Under the pieces are notes generated by a model. The model searched no databases and was not told the DNA's origin. It worked only from the letters and a program-made list of their open reading frames with translations. Position numbers and translations under genes: made by a program. A stretch of DNA of 64,000 nucleotides from Cytophagales bacterium (GTDB lineage: Bacteria > Bacteroidota > Bacteroidia > Cytophagales > Cyclobacteriaceae), in the NCBI GenBank assembly GCA_017303795.1, contig JAFLBR010000002.1, positions 372,001 to 436,000 of the forward strand, written 5' to 3'. This document shows positions 7,616-16,135 of this stretch, piece after piece; position 1 is the first letter of the stretch; the number at the start of each line of letters is the position of its first letter.

Positions 7616-9329
7616 AACTCTTTTTTATAACTTGTTTAAATTCATTGAATGCCTGAGTTGCGGTCAATTGATCGCTTTTAATTTCCAGTATTTTCGTTTT
7701 GCCGTCAAAAGTATAAAACTCTTTTAAGGCATTGGTAAGTTCTTTTTGATTGGAGGCAGATAAGTAAACATGATTAAACTCCGTAGCAAGGTGTTGTGCG
7801 GTAAGATGTTGTTGCGTTACAAAGAATTCATCTTTCTCGGCAACCTGCCCGGGGCCATCAATCAAATTAAAAATTACACCACCATTATTATTAATGACAA
7901 CCACGCGCAGGTTAGGCATTTTGTAATTATGCCAAAAGGCGTTGCGATCATAAAAGAAAGCGAGGTCACCAGTCAGCAACACATTAGGTACATCGCTTGC
8001 CAACGCATGCCCAATGGTTGTGCTCGTGCAACCATCAATACCGCTGGTACCGCGGTTTGAATACACATGAATGCCTTTTTGTTTTTCTGCTAACCCAACC
8101 AGATTAGCATAACGCACCGACATGCTGTTGGCTACATGAAAATTGCAACGCGATGGTAACGTCTCCATGATAACTTTCGCTGTCTGTAGTTCATGAAATG
8201 AATTAGCAGCAAAATAATTCTGGTAACTGCGTTGCGTACGTTGATCTTCTACCTGCCACAATTTTGTATAGTTCGCTTTCTTCTGTAATTCGAACTTGGT
8301 AATAGCAGGTGCACTGCTCAAACCAGCAAAGAATGTTTTTGCATCGCAGGCAATCGTTTTGGTAAGCGATTGAAATGGATCGGGTACTACACCTGCCGGT
8401 TGTACATGCCAATGTTCAACGGGTGCATACTTCCGTAGAAACTGTTTCAGGTTTTTGGAGATCACCGATTTACCGAACGTAATAATCAACTCAGGTTGTA
8501 AAGTTGACTTTATTGAATCGGGAGCATGGGCCAGAAATACATCAGCAAAGCGAATGGTATTTATAGAACCATGAAAATTGGAAATTACATCACCTACCAA
8601 GGTTGCCTGGTGTATTTCACAGAAACGTGTAACTGTTTTTAATAATGTGGATTGATTCTCCTGTTGACCAGCAATTACCAGAATGCGGGTAAACCCAGCC
8701 AGTTGTTCCGCCAGTTTTATTTTACTCGCTTTGGTGAGATCGGCTTGTGCATGTTCAGCTAAAACTACTTTTACCTTTTTGCTGAATTTGATTTTTTCTC
8801 CGGCTTGCGGATACAAAGGTTCGCGCAAAGGCACATTGATATGAACTGGCCCTTCAGGGAAAGTTTGTGCGAGTGTGATGGCTTCATTCACCACTCGGTT
8901 AATATGCCAAACAGAATCCGGATGCGAATCGGCAGGAAGATTGTAAGATCGTTTTACATGCCCGCCAAAAATATTTTCCTGGCGGATAGTTTGACCATCC
9001 CATTGATCAATCCACTCGGCAGGACGATCAGCGGTAAACACAACAAGAGGAATCTGTTGAAAGAATGCTTCGGCTACAGCCGGTGCGAAGTTATACGCTG
9101 CACTGCCCGATGTGCAAACCAGAACGGAAGGTGTATGCGTTTGCTGAGCAAGGCCTAAACCAATAAAGCCAGCACTTCGCTCATCGCTAAATGTTCGGCA
9201 CGCAATGGCATCGTGATTTGCAAATGCCAGTGTAAGCGGTGCGCAGCGTGAACCCGGACACAACACGGCATTTTGTATGCCGTGTTGTGCACAAATTTCA
9301 GCGATGTCGTAAATAGCTTGGTGCGCCAC
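7605..9329 (-). CDS. menD: SEPHCHC synthase (thiamine diphosphate enzyme)
   Basis: MenD joins isochorismate and 2-oxoglutarate with loss of CO2. Seen: CPGSRCAPL near residues 24-32, the catalytic-type Glu50 in SDERSAGF, and the ThDP/Mg signature [13 protein letters not shown] (454-466) through NNNGG (480-484). 574 residues, normal for the family. The start codon is GTG, lying directly after the menF TGA (TGAGTG), so the two genes abut without a spacer; the next residues [13 protein letters not shown] match the MenD N-terminus, which fixes the start. Confidence 0.95.
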   Translation of the reverse strand: MAHQAIYDIAEICAQHGIQNAVLCPGSRCAPLTLAFANHDAIACRTFSDERSAGFIGLGLAQQTHTPSVLVCTSGSAAYNFAPAVAEAFFQQIPLVVFTADRPAEWIDQWDGQTIRQENIFGGHVKRSYNLPADSHPDSVWHINRVVNEAITLAQTFPEGPVHINVPLREPLYPQAGEKIKFSKKVKVVLAEHAQADLTKASKIKLAEQLAGFTRILVIAGQQENQSTLLKTVTRFCEIHQATLVGDVISNFHGSINTIRFADVFLAHAPDSIKSTLQPELIITFGKSVISKNLKQFLRKYAPVEHWHVQPAGVVPDPFQSLTKTIACDAKTFFAGLSSAPAITKFELQKKANYTKLWQVEDQRTQRSYQNYFAANSFHELQTAKVIMETLPSRCNFHVANSMSVRYANLVGLAEKQKGIHVYSNRGTSGIDGCTSTTIGHALASDVPNVLLTGDLAFFYDRNAFWHNYKMPNLRVVVINNNGGVIFNLIDGPGQVAEKDEFFVTQQHLTAQHLATEFNHVYLSASNQKELTNALKEFYTFDGKTKILEIKSDQLTATQAFNEFKQVIKKSYAT

Positions 9330-10475
9330 TCAGTAAAAAAGTTTTTTCAGATTGTCCATCTTCATTTCTGTTTCCTGCCACTCATCTTTCGGATCGGAAT
9401 CGACAGTAACTCCGGCACCAGCATAAATGCGCACCTTATCGGCAAACAATTGCATGCATCTGAGATTTACAAATAAGTTAGATTGATGCTGAATATTGAG
9501 CGGCCCAAGATAACCACTATAAAATTGTCGGGAGTAACCTTCGTTTGCAGTTATAAATTCAAGTGCTGGTTCTAATGGCATGCCACATACAGCTGATGTA
9601 GGATGAAGCAACTTTAGCATAACCGATCCCAACTGCGGAAAATTGGTTGCCTGCATGTCCACTTCAAACTCAGTTTTCAAATGCATTACATTGCCCGCTA
9701 CAATTGTTTTGGGGCCGTGTTCTTCGTATTCTCGTAAGCGGATTTTTTTAAAGCAACTGATAATATACCGACTTACCAATGCTTGCTCTTCAATTTCTTT
9801 TTGTGTCCACGCAACGGTTTTAAGATTGGTATCGGGCGAGTAGGGCAGGGTTCCCGCCAATGCAATGGTCTTGAATTTATTTTTGGAAACACTCACCAGT
9901 AACTCAGGCGTAGCGCCCATCCACGTGCCTGTTTGTGGCGATGAAACAAAAGAAACAAAAGCCAGCGGATGTTTCTCGCACAACCGTTCGAATACTTTTA
10001 TCAGATCAACATTCGGATTGTATGAAGCATCTTCGAAACGGGAAGGAACAATTTTTTCAAGTAAACCCGATTCTATTTTTGAAATTCCATGCTTAACTAA
10101 ATCTTCGTAACCAACCGTGTTGGTCTGTGTTGCCTGATGAAAGTGAAAACTTTCTTTAGGAAGAATGGAATCGGAACTTGTATCGGGTAATTTTCCTTCA
10201 ACCAGTTTCCCTTCAACAAATTTGTATAGCGAAGTGGATGGAAAAATTACTTTTTGATCAGCAGGATTGAATGGAGCAAACACAAACCCGGAAACTGTTT
10301 CTTCAATAGTAATTTCGTTTTCAAGAATTACTTCGTGGGTAATCAATAAAAATTTTTCGTCTATAGCCGGTGTTTTCCACAAACAAAAGGATTCGCCTCG
10401 TTGTAAGGCCTCACCAATTAACCGGGTAATAAGTTCGGTTTCGGTATTAATCGCTATGCTTTCCGTTGTTATCAT
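9330..10475 (-). CDS. menF: Isochorismate synthase
   Basis: Chorismate-binding (ADCS/MST family) enzyme that commits chorismate to menaquinone; in other contexts the same enzyme type makes siderophores (EntC), but the men operon decides here. The C-terminal half has the family core: the segment starting CGMPLEPALEFI at 297, EGYSR with Glu312, YSGYLGPL, and YAGAGVTVDSDP near the end. 381 residues; the variable N-terminal 120 residues are typical of MenF. It begins immediately after the thioesterase stop (TAAATG) and abuts menD. Confidence 0.9.
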   Translation of the reverse strand: MITTESIAINTETELITRLIGEALQRGESFCLWKTPAIDEKFLLITHEVILENEITIEETVSGFVFAPFNPADQKVIFPSTSLYKFVEGKLVEGKLPDTSSDSILPKESFHFHQATQTNTVGYEDLVKHGISKIESGLLEKIVPSRFEDASYNPNVDLIKVFERLCEKHPLAFVSFVSSPQTGTWMGATPELLVSVSKNKFKTIALAGTLPYSPDTNLKTVAWTQKEIEEQALVSRYIISCFKKIRLREYEEHGPKTIVAGNVMHLKTEFEVDMQATNFPQLGSVMLKLLHPTSAVCGMPLEPALEFITANEGYSRQFYSGYLGPLNIQHQSNLFVNLRCMQLFADKVRIYAGAGVTVDSDPKDEWQETEMKMDNLKKLFY

Positions 10476-10901
10476 TTATCGTTTATCCAATACAGCCAAT
10501 GTTATCCGGCTTATGCACACAAGTTCCTGTTGCTCGTTCACAATTCTGATTTCCCAGACCTGAGTTTTTTTACCGATGTGAACCGGGCGGGCCGTTCCAA
10601 TTACAAAACCTTCGCGCACGCTTTTAATATGATTGGCATTAATCTCTAATCCTACGCAATACTGTACAGCTGTGTTTACACAACACGTGGCTGCCACACT
10701 ACCCAACGTTTCAGCCAGCGTAACGGATGCTCCGCCATGCAATAGCCCTAAAGGTTGGTGCGTACGGTGGTCAACCGGCATCCGGGCTTCCAGAAAATCA
10801 TCGCCCACGCGGGTATATTCAATGCCCAGATGTGCCACCATCGTGTTAGCTGATAGCGCGTTAAGTCGCTCAAGGGTTACTGCCGAATTGAAAACAGGCA
10901 T
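10476..10901 (-). CDS. menI: Hotdog-fold thioesterase, probable 1,4-dihydroxy-2-naphthoyl-CoA hydrolase
   Basis: 141-residue PaaI/YdiI-like hotdog protein with the active-site region PLGLLHGGASVTLAET (50-65; H55-G56-G57 and Glu64). Family members hydrolyse aromatic acyl-CoAs. As first gene of the operon with menF, menD, menB and menE, its likely job is releasing 1,4-dihydroxy-2-naphthoate from CoA (the MenI step). Substrate assignment is from context; a broad acyl-CoA or proofreading thioesterase is possible. ATG with 80 bp to the divergent phosphatase gene, which should hold the operon promoter. Confidence 0.75.
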   Translation of the reverse strand: MPVFNSAVTLERLNALSANTMVAHLGIEYTRVGDDFLEARMPVDHRTHQPLGLLHGGASVTLAETLGSVAATCCVNTAVQYCVGLEINANHIKSVREGFVIGTARPVHIGKKTQVWEIRIVNEQQELVCISRITLAVLDKR

Positions 10902-10981
10902 AGATGGTGAGACTCGGGTTAAAACTAATTCCTTATTTTTGCGCCCAATTTATAACAGATACCTTAAAACTTAGTTAGAAT

Positions 10982-11623
10982 TTGACTACTAAAAAAATAT
11001 ATCTCATCCGCCACGGGCAAACGGATTTTAATCTGAAAGGTATTGTACAAGGCAGTGGCGTAGATTCTTCCTTAAACGCTAAGGGAATGGCTCAGGCACG
11101 GGCTTTCTTTGAGATGTATAAGCACATCGCGTTTAATAAGATTTATACTTCAACATTAAAACGCACCCGTGAATCGGTAAGTGGTTTTATTGAGTTAGGA
11201 ATACCGACTGAAAGCCTGAGTGGATTAAACGAAATAAGTTGGGGCACCAAAGAGGGTCAGCCCATTACTCCGGAAGAGGACCAATATTATCATTGGATGT
11301 TGGACCAATGGCGTTTGGGCAACACGCACGAACGAATTGAGGGTGGGGAAAGCCCTGAAGATGTGGTGAAACGACAAAAGGGGGCGTTGACTCAGATTCT
11401 GGCTCAGCCAAACGAAGAACAAATCTTAATCTGCATGCATGGCCGCGCCATTCGCATTTTGTTATGCCAACTGCTTAACTACCCATTAAAAAGTATGGAT
11501 ATGTTTGAGCACGAAAATCTGTGTCTTTATTTATTGGAACAAACCGGCTCACATTTTACAGTCCGAAAGTATAACGATACCCTCCACTTGAAAAATCTGG
11601 TGATAGAAACTGCGGTAATTTAA
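10982..11623 (+). CDS. Histidine phosphatase family protein (phosphoglycerate mutase-like)
   Basis: 213 residues with the phosphohistidine motif RHGQT (10-14), a TSTLKRTRES motif (56-65), Glu94 in NEISWG and the second catalytic histidine H153 in CMHGRA. Family substrates range from phosphoglycerate to alpha-ribazole phosphate and sugar phosphates, so the reaction is not assigned. The start must be TTG at 10982: a TAG lies in frame just upstream and the next ATG is past the RHG motif. Its 3' end overlaps the convergent TPR gene by 4 bp. Confidence 0.85.
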   Translation: MTTKKIYLIRHGQTDFNLKGIVQGSGVDSSLNAKGMAQARAFFEMYKHIAFNKIYTSTLKRTRESVSGFIELGIPTESLSGLNEISWGTKEGQPITPEEDQYYHWMLDQWRLGNTHERIEGGESPEDVVKRQKGALTQILAQPNEEQILICMHGRAIRILLCQLLNYPLKSMDMFEHENLCLYLLEQTGSHFTVRKYNDTLHLKNLVIETAVI

Positions 11624-13125
11624 GATTGTGTTTTTGTCGCGTTAAGTAATTCTAATTCTGTACGCGCTTTGCTGTCAATGCTGTTTTTGTATTCGTGGCG
11701 CTGATAGCTCAAGGCCAACTCGAAATACTTGCGGGCATTCGGAAAATCTTTTTGTGCTTTGGCGATGTAGCCCAATTGCAAAGCGGAGTTAGCACCAAAA
11801 TACCACGGGTTATTCTTTGTCATATCAATGCTTTGCTGATAGAATAATTTTGCTGCACTAAGTTCGCCCGTGCCATGCGCAAGTCTTGCTTTGCGATAAT
11901 AATATTCCGTTTGTTCTTTGGCTGTGGGCAGATCGGCAGGGGAGATGGTTTGTAAAACAGCAGCGGCTTCTTTGTAATAACCGCCATCGGTGCTAAACCG
12001 AACTTTACTAAGTTTTTTATTAGGGAGACTTCCTGTTTCGAGTTGCGCATGGGCATACTTATCGGGTTCGGCCTTTGCACTGCCGGTAGTTTTAGCTTTG
12101 TCAAAATAGAGTTTCGCTTTTTGAGTATCGTTCAGCAGCCAATAGTTAAGCGCAATTTTAAAATGCGAATCTTTCTTAAAGCTGATGCTGGGATAATCTT
12201 CAATAAATTTCTTAAAGGCTTGAATCGACTGAGCATACTCACCTTTTTGAAGTAAAACTTCGCCCCGTAGGTAATTAATATAATGCATGGGCAACCCTTG
12301 TGTTTGCTGATCGATGCGATGAATCATTTGCAAGGCTTCTTCGCTGCGGGCATCTTTAATCAACATGTTTACACTCATAAACAAGAGTAGCCGATTGTTA
12401 GGTTGTTCTTTCAGGCAATCATTTATGCCTGTAGCCGCTTCGGCAAATTGCTGGTTCAAAAATCCTTTTACGGCAAAGAACAAGATGCTGGCCTCCATGC
12501 TTAGCGATGAGGTTGACACCCGCAACTCAGAAAGCAGTTTTTGACCTGCTACCACAGAACCTTTCAGTCCCAACAAGTTCATAAACCATTGGTACTTGTC
12601 GGGCACAGCGCCTACCATAACCTGAATTGCACCAGCGGTTTTTTTAACCGGAATAAAACCCGGAAATTTTTTCTGACAATCAGTAACCAACTGGTTAGCC
12701 TTGCGAATGGAAAGCACTGCGTTTACTTCCTGCCCCAGGTTTAAGTAACAGAACCCACGTTGCAAATGTATTTCGGCTAGCAGAAAAAGTGTTTCGGCTG
12801 ATGATGGAAGGCCTTCGAGATATTTTATACGAGCCTTAAAGCGTTCATCAAATTCAGTAAAGCGGGCATGATCTTCTGTAATTAGTATTTGCAAGGTTTC
12901 ATTAAGCGTTTGCACATAGGTTTTATGTAAAACGTTTCCCTTGTAATTGGCTAACAGTTCGTTTGCTTTTTCCGGGTGCAGATTAGTTACCCACTCGTAG
13001 GCTTTGTAAAGTTCCGGATCAAATTTCCAGATGGCCTCATTAGCATTGGCTACCCACCAAAACAAAAGAAGGCAAGTGGTTATACCTGCCTTCTTTGTAT
13101 GATGTATGAGTTTGAGTCTATTCAA
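11620..13125 (-). CDS. Secreted or membrane-anchored TPR-repeat protein
   Basis: 501 residues: an N-terminal signal or anchor helix (about 13-28, ITTCLLLFWWVANANEA), then helical repeats with tetratricopeptide character throughout, clearest around 295-330 (YLRGEVLLQKGEYAQSIQAF) and 405-470 (YYYRKARLAHGTGELSAAKL). No catalytic motif. TPR proteins of this kind scaffold envelope assemblies in Bacteroidota, but no partner is shown. Its start overlaps the 3' end of the coiled-coil gene (13118-13909) by 8 bp, so it belongs to the Nif3-like operon. Confidence 0.8.
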   Translation of the reverse strand: MNRLKLIHHTKKAGITTCLLLFWWVANANEAIWKFDPELYKAYEWVTNLHPEKANELLANYKGNVLHKTYVQTLNETLQILITEDHARFTEFDERFKARIKYLEGLPSSAETLFLLAEIHLQRGFCYLNLGQEVNAVLSIRKANQLVTDCQKKFPGFIPVKKTAGAIQVMVGAVPDKYQWFMNLLGLKGSVVAGQKLLSELRVSTSSLSMEASILFFAVKGFLNQQFAEAATGINDCLKEQPNNRLLLFMSVNMLIKDARSEEALQMIHRIDQQTQGLPMHYINYLRGEVLLQKGEYAQSIQAFKKFIEDYPSISFKKDSHFKIALNYWLLNDTQKAKLYFDKAKTTGSAKAEPDKYAHAQLETGSLPNKKLSKVRFSTDGGYYKEAAAVLQTISPADLPTAKEQTEYYYRKARLAHGTGELSAAKLFYQQSIDMTKNNPWYFGANSALQLGYIAKAQKDFPNARKYFELALSYQRHEYKNSIDSKARTELELLNATKTQS

Positions 13126-13909
13126 CTTTTTTAGCTCTTTTTACCGGAGCTGCCTTTTTTGGTTTTGGTTCTTCTTCCATCGAACCCAAGTCCACATCGG
13201 CTAATATCCGGCCTGAATGTTCATCGATTACTATCTTCTTCTTCTCGCGGATTTCAGCAATTTTTTGTGGCGGGATAATGATGTTACAACCTTCGGCTGC
13301 ACCTCTTACTACACGCACCACTGCTAATCCGTTTGATAAACTACTTCTTAAACGGTTGTAATGCTTCAGAAGTTTATCTTCAATTTTCTTAACAGCCTTC
13401 TCGCGTTCGGCCATCAGTTTCTTTTCTTCTTCCTGACTTTCGCCCAGAATGTTATCGAGTTCGTCTTTTTTAGTCTTCAGGTCTTCATTTCTGTCCTTAA
13501 TAACCGCTTCGATGCCAGTTATCTCAGCCTTTTTAGCATCAATCTTTTCCTTGGCTTCTTTAATGCGCTTTTCGCAGATTTGTACTTCAAGTTCCTGAAG
13601 TTCAATCTCTTTGGTTATAGCATCGAACTCGCGGTTATTCTTAACGTTCTTTTGCTGCTCGTTGTATTTCTTAACCAGCTTTTCAGCCTCTTTAATTCCT
13701 TCTTTATTTTTCTTGATGGCGTCTTCCAATTCTTTCTGTTCGCCTTCAAAACGGCCTAACCGGGTGCGGTAGCCTTCCATTTCATCTTCCAGGTCCTGAA
13801 CCTCATCGGGCAGGTCGCCCCTCAATTTCTTGAGTTCGTCCAGTTTTGAATCTATTGATTGTAATTTTACTAAAGCTTCGAGTTTCTGCGCAACTGTTTG
13901 ATTTTCCAT
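13118..13909 (-). CDS. Coiled-coil protein of the C4-zinc-ribbon (DUF164/CT398) family with degenerate ribbon
   Basis: 263 residues. Residues about 8-180 are a long antiparallel coiled coil, very rich in E and K. Residues 201-236 correspond to the family's C-terminal zinc ribbon, normally two CxxC pairs. Here the first pair reads A205-E-G-C208 and the second D229-E-H-S232, so three of four zinc cysteines are gone although the surrounding IIPPQ and SGRIL residues are kept. A lysine-rich tail follows (PKPKKAAPVKRAKK). The function of the family is not firmly established. Second gene of the nif3-like/coiled-coil/TPR set, starting 3 bp after the nif3-like stop. Confidence 0.85.
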   Translation of the reverse strand: MENQTVAQKLEALVKLQSIDSKLDELKKLRGDLPDEVQDLEDEMEGYRTRLGRFEGEQKELEDAIKKNKEGIKEAEKLVKKYNEQQKNVKNNREFDAITKEIELQELEVQICEKRIKEAKEKIDAKKAEITGIEAVIKDRNEDLKTKKDELDNILGESQEEEKKLMAEREKAVKKIEDKLLKHYNRLRSSLSNGLAVVRVVRGAAEGCNIIIPPQKIAEIREKKKIVIDEHSGRILADVDLGSMEEEPKPKKAAPVKRAKKVE

Positions 13910-13912
13910 TAC

Positions 13913-15013
13913 TTACAGGTAACTAATTGGGTTGGTAACAACTTTTGAAAAAGCGACTGCAAACGTAGCAAAATTTTCTCTCAAAAACGCGATTATTAAG
14001 TCTTTCGTGAATTGCTCACTTTCATAATGGCCAATATCGGCAATCAGAATCCGGCCATCGGCATCAAAAAACTCGTGGTATTTAAAATCTGCCGAAACAA
14101 AGGCATCGGCCCCCAGGCCAATGGCTTTGTGGAGTAAAAAACTACCCGATCCTCCACATACGGCAACTTTTTTTACGGGCTTGTGTGGTAAGGCAGTATG
14201 GCGTACGCAACCGGCAACCATGGTTTTCTTTACATGTTTAAGAAATGCCAAAGGTTGCATGGGCTCAGCCAGTTCGCCTATCATACCCGCTCCAACTTCC
14301 TGATTATCATTTTCTAAGGCTGTTAAGTAATAGGCAACTTCTTCGTACGGATGGTTTGCTTTTAGCGCTTGTAAAACTTTATCGCGGGCAGGTATGGGTA
14401 AAATTGCTTCCACGCGAACTTCTGTTGCCAACTCGGGTTTGCCTTGCGTTCCCTGAAAAGGATTGGCCTTTTCGGAAGGCAGAAAAGTACCCTCGCCAAC
14501 CACGCTAAAGCTGCAGTTTTTATAGTGACCGATTTGTCCCGCCCCGGCTGCATATAAATGATTGCGAACATTTTCGGCATGTGCCTCTGGTATGAAGGTG
14601 ACAAGCTTTAGTAATGTGTTGGCACGCGGAGCCAGAATTTTCAAGTTGGTAAGACCAATTTGCTCAGCAATTTTTCTATTTACACCGGTATGTACATTGT
14701 CTAAGTTGGTGTGAATGGCGTAGATAGCCACATTGTTTTGAATGGCTTTTATCAGCGTACGCTCTACATAATTCTGACCGGTAAGTTTTTTTATTCCTTT
14801 AAACAAGATGGGGTGATGGGCGACAATCAGGTTGCAGTTTTGTTGAAGTGCCTCATCCACCACAGCCTCGGTGCAATCCAGCGTAACCAACACTCCGGTT
14901 ACAGGCGCATTTGGATTACCCGTTATCAAACCGCTGTTATCGTAATCTTCCTGGTAGAATTTAGGAGCGAGTTGTTCCAGTTTATGGATAACATCTTTTA
15001 TGGTTGCAGCCAT
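13913..15013 (-). CDS. Nif3-like dinuclear metal-centre protein (YqfO/YbgI family)
   Basis: About 367 residues from the ATG at 15013; a longer reading would need a TTG at 15037, but MAATIKDVIHKLEQLAP fits the family start. Metal-binding motifs: AHHP (65-68), HTNLD (101-105) and, near the C-terminus, IGHYESEQF. The middle (about 125-235) is the extra CutA-like insertion domain found in YqfO-type members. The family is widespread; a GTP cyclohydrolase activity has been proposed for some members but the role is uncertain. First gene of a minus-strand operon with the coiled-coil and TPR genes, divergent from lpxK with about 47 bp between starts. Confidence 0.88.
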   Translation of the reverse strand: MAATIKDVIHKLEQLAPKFYQEDYDNSGLITGNPNAPVTGVLVTLDCTEAVVDEALQQNCNLIVAHHPILFKGIKKLTGQNYVERTLIKAIQNNVAIYAIHTNLDNVHTGVNRKIAEQIGLTNLKILAPRANTLLKLVTFIPEAHAENVRNHLYAAGAGQIGHYKNCSFSVVGEGTFLPSEKANPFQGTQGKPELATEVRVEAILPIPARDKVLQALKANHPYEEVAYYLTALENDNQEVGAGMIGELAEPMQPLAFLKHVKKTMVAGCVRHTALPHKPVKKVAVCGGSGSFLLHKAIGLGADAFVSADFKYHEFFDADGRILIADIGHYESEQFTKDLIIAFLRENFATFAVAFSKVVTNPISYL

Positions 15014-15022
15014 TGATTTGTT

Positions 15023-15030
15023 TACTTTTG
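15023..15030 (+). promoter_or_regulatory. Bacteroidota-type -7 element upstream of lpxK
   Basis: TACTTTTG, followed by G, matches TAnnTTTG and lies 30 bp before the lpxK ATG at 15061, a natural distance for a short leader. A TTG at 15004-15006 could be the -33 element but the spacing (16 bp) is short. Confidence 0.4.
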
Positions 15031-15060
15031 GGTTCAAAAATAACGAAAGATCAGGGCTTT

Positions 15061-16116
15061 ATGTCTTTTCTCAGGTACCTGTGGTGGCCTTTTGCGGTGT
15101 TGGTAGATGCGATAACCCGGCTCCGCAATTACTTATATCACATTGGCCATAAAAAATCATTTCAGTTCGATACCGTGGTAATCAGCGTGGGCAACCTGAA
15201 TGTGGGTGGCTCAGGCAAAACACCCATGATCGAATACCTGATCAGGTTGTTGAGCCCTCAGTATAAAATTGCAACGCTGAGTCGTGGCTATGGTCGCAGT
15301 ACCACAGGTTTTCGGTTGGCGGATGCTGAAGATAATGCCCGCACCATTGGCGATGAACCCTTTCAGCTTTACAAAAAATTTAAAGATCAGATTTATGTTG
15401 CCGTTGGCGAGGAGCGGGCTTTGGCTATACCAACCATTTTAAATGAGTGTGCCGATGTGCAGGTGATTTTATTAGACGATGCCTTTCAGCATAGGGCGGT
15501 AGTGCCACAGTTTTCTATTTTGGTTACCGATTTTCAAAAACCATTTTTTAAAGATGCCTTGTTGCCTATGGGGCGCTTACGCGAAAGCAAGCAGGGAGCA
15601 GCTCGGGCCGATGTGGTGGTGGTAACCAAATGTTTTACAACCGAAAATGAAAAGCAACATCAGGTAATGAAGGCCATCGGCAGCTATGCACCAGCCAAGC
15701 CGGTTTTTTTTACGACTATAAATTATTCGCAGCCTGTGGCGATTGGATTAAGCAAAGAACTTACAACTGAGGTTGTATTAGTAACAGGTATTGCCAACCC
15801 TAAACCATTTGTGGAGCATGTTTCCAAAACACATACAGTGCATAAACATTTCCGGTTTGAAGATCATCATCGGTATACAGCCGAAGATCTTTCTAAAATT
15901 ATGCGCGAAGCCGGTGCCCGAAGCATTCTAACCACCGAAAAGGATATGGTGAAGGTAATTAATCCCACTCTTTTTATGCTTATTCAGAAGTCGGGTTGGT
16001 TTTATTTACCCATGCAGGCTGAATTCTTAAGGAATGGTTCGGAATTTGATAGTCTGGTGCACGCAGTTGTGGCCGAAAAGTTAAAAGCTGTAACCACAAC
16101 AAGCGGTCTTTCCTAA
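15061..16116 (+). CDS. lpxK: Tetraacyldisaccharide 4'-kinase
   Basis: LpxK phosphorylates the 4' position of the lipid A precursor at the inner membrane. 351 residues from ATG 15061 (MSFLRYLWWPFAVLVDAITR), which gives the expected N-terminal membrane helix; an upstream ATG at 15004 would overlap the divergent Nif3-like start and precede the -7 element. The family P-loop GNLNVGGSGKTP spans 44-55, followed by the DDAFQH motif and a C-terminal TTEKDMVK segment. Shows the organism makes lipid A. The porin gene follows after about 13-20 bp, probably co-transcribed. Confidence 0.93.
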   Translation: MSFLRYLWWPFAVLVDAITRLRNYLYHIGHKKSFQFDTVVISVGNLNVGGSGKTPMIEYLIRLLSPQYKIATLSRGYGRSTTGFRLADAEDNARTIGDEPFQLYKKFKDQIYVAVGEERALAIPTILNECADVQVILLDDAFQHRAVVPQFSILVTDFQKPFFKDALLPMGRLRESKQGAARADVVVVTKCFTTENEKQHQVMKAIGSYAPAKPVFFTTINYSQPVAIGLSKELTTEVVLVTGIANPKPFVEHVSKTHTVHKHFRFEDHHRYTAEDLSKIMREAGARSILTTEKDMVKVINPTLFMLIQKSGWFYLPMQAEFLRNGSEFDSLVHAVVAEKLKAVTTTSGLS

Positions 16117-16135
16117 AACTGGTCTATTTTTGCGC

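Noticed and set aside
16125-16132. Promoter -7 element for the porin gene
   Set aside because: TATTTTTG fits the consensus but overlaps the possible start codons, so transcription from it would begin inside the gene. Co-transcription with lpxK is more likely.
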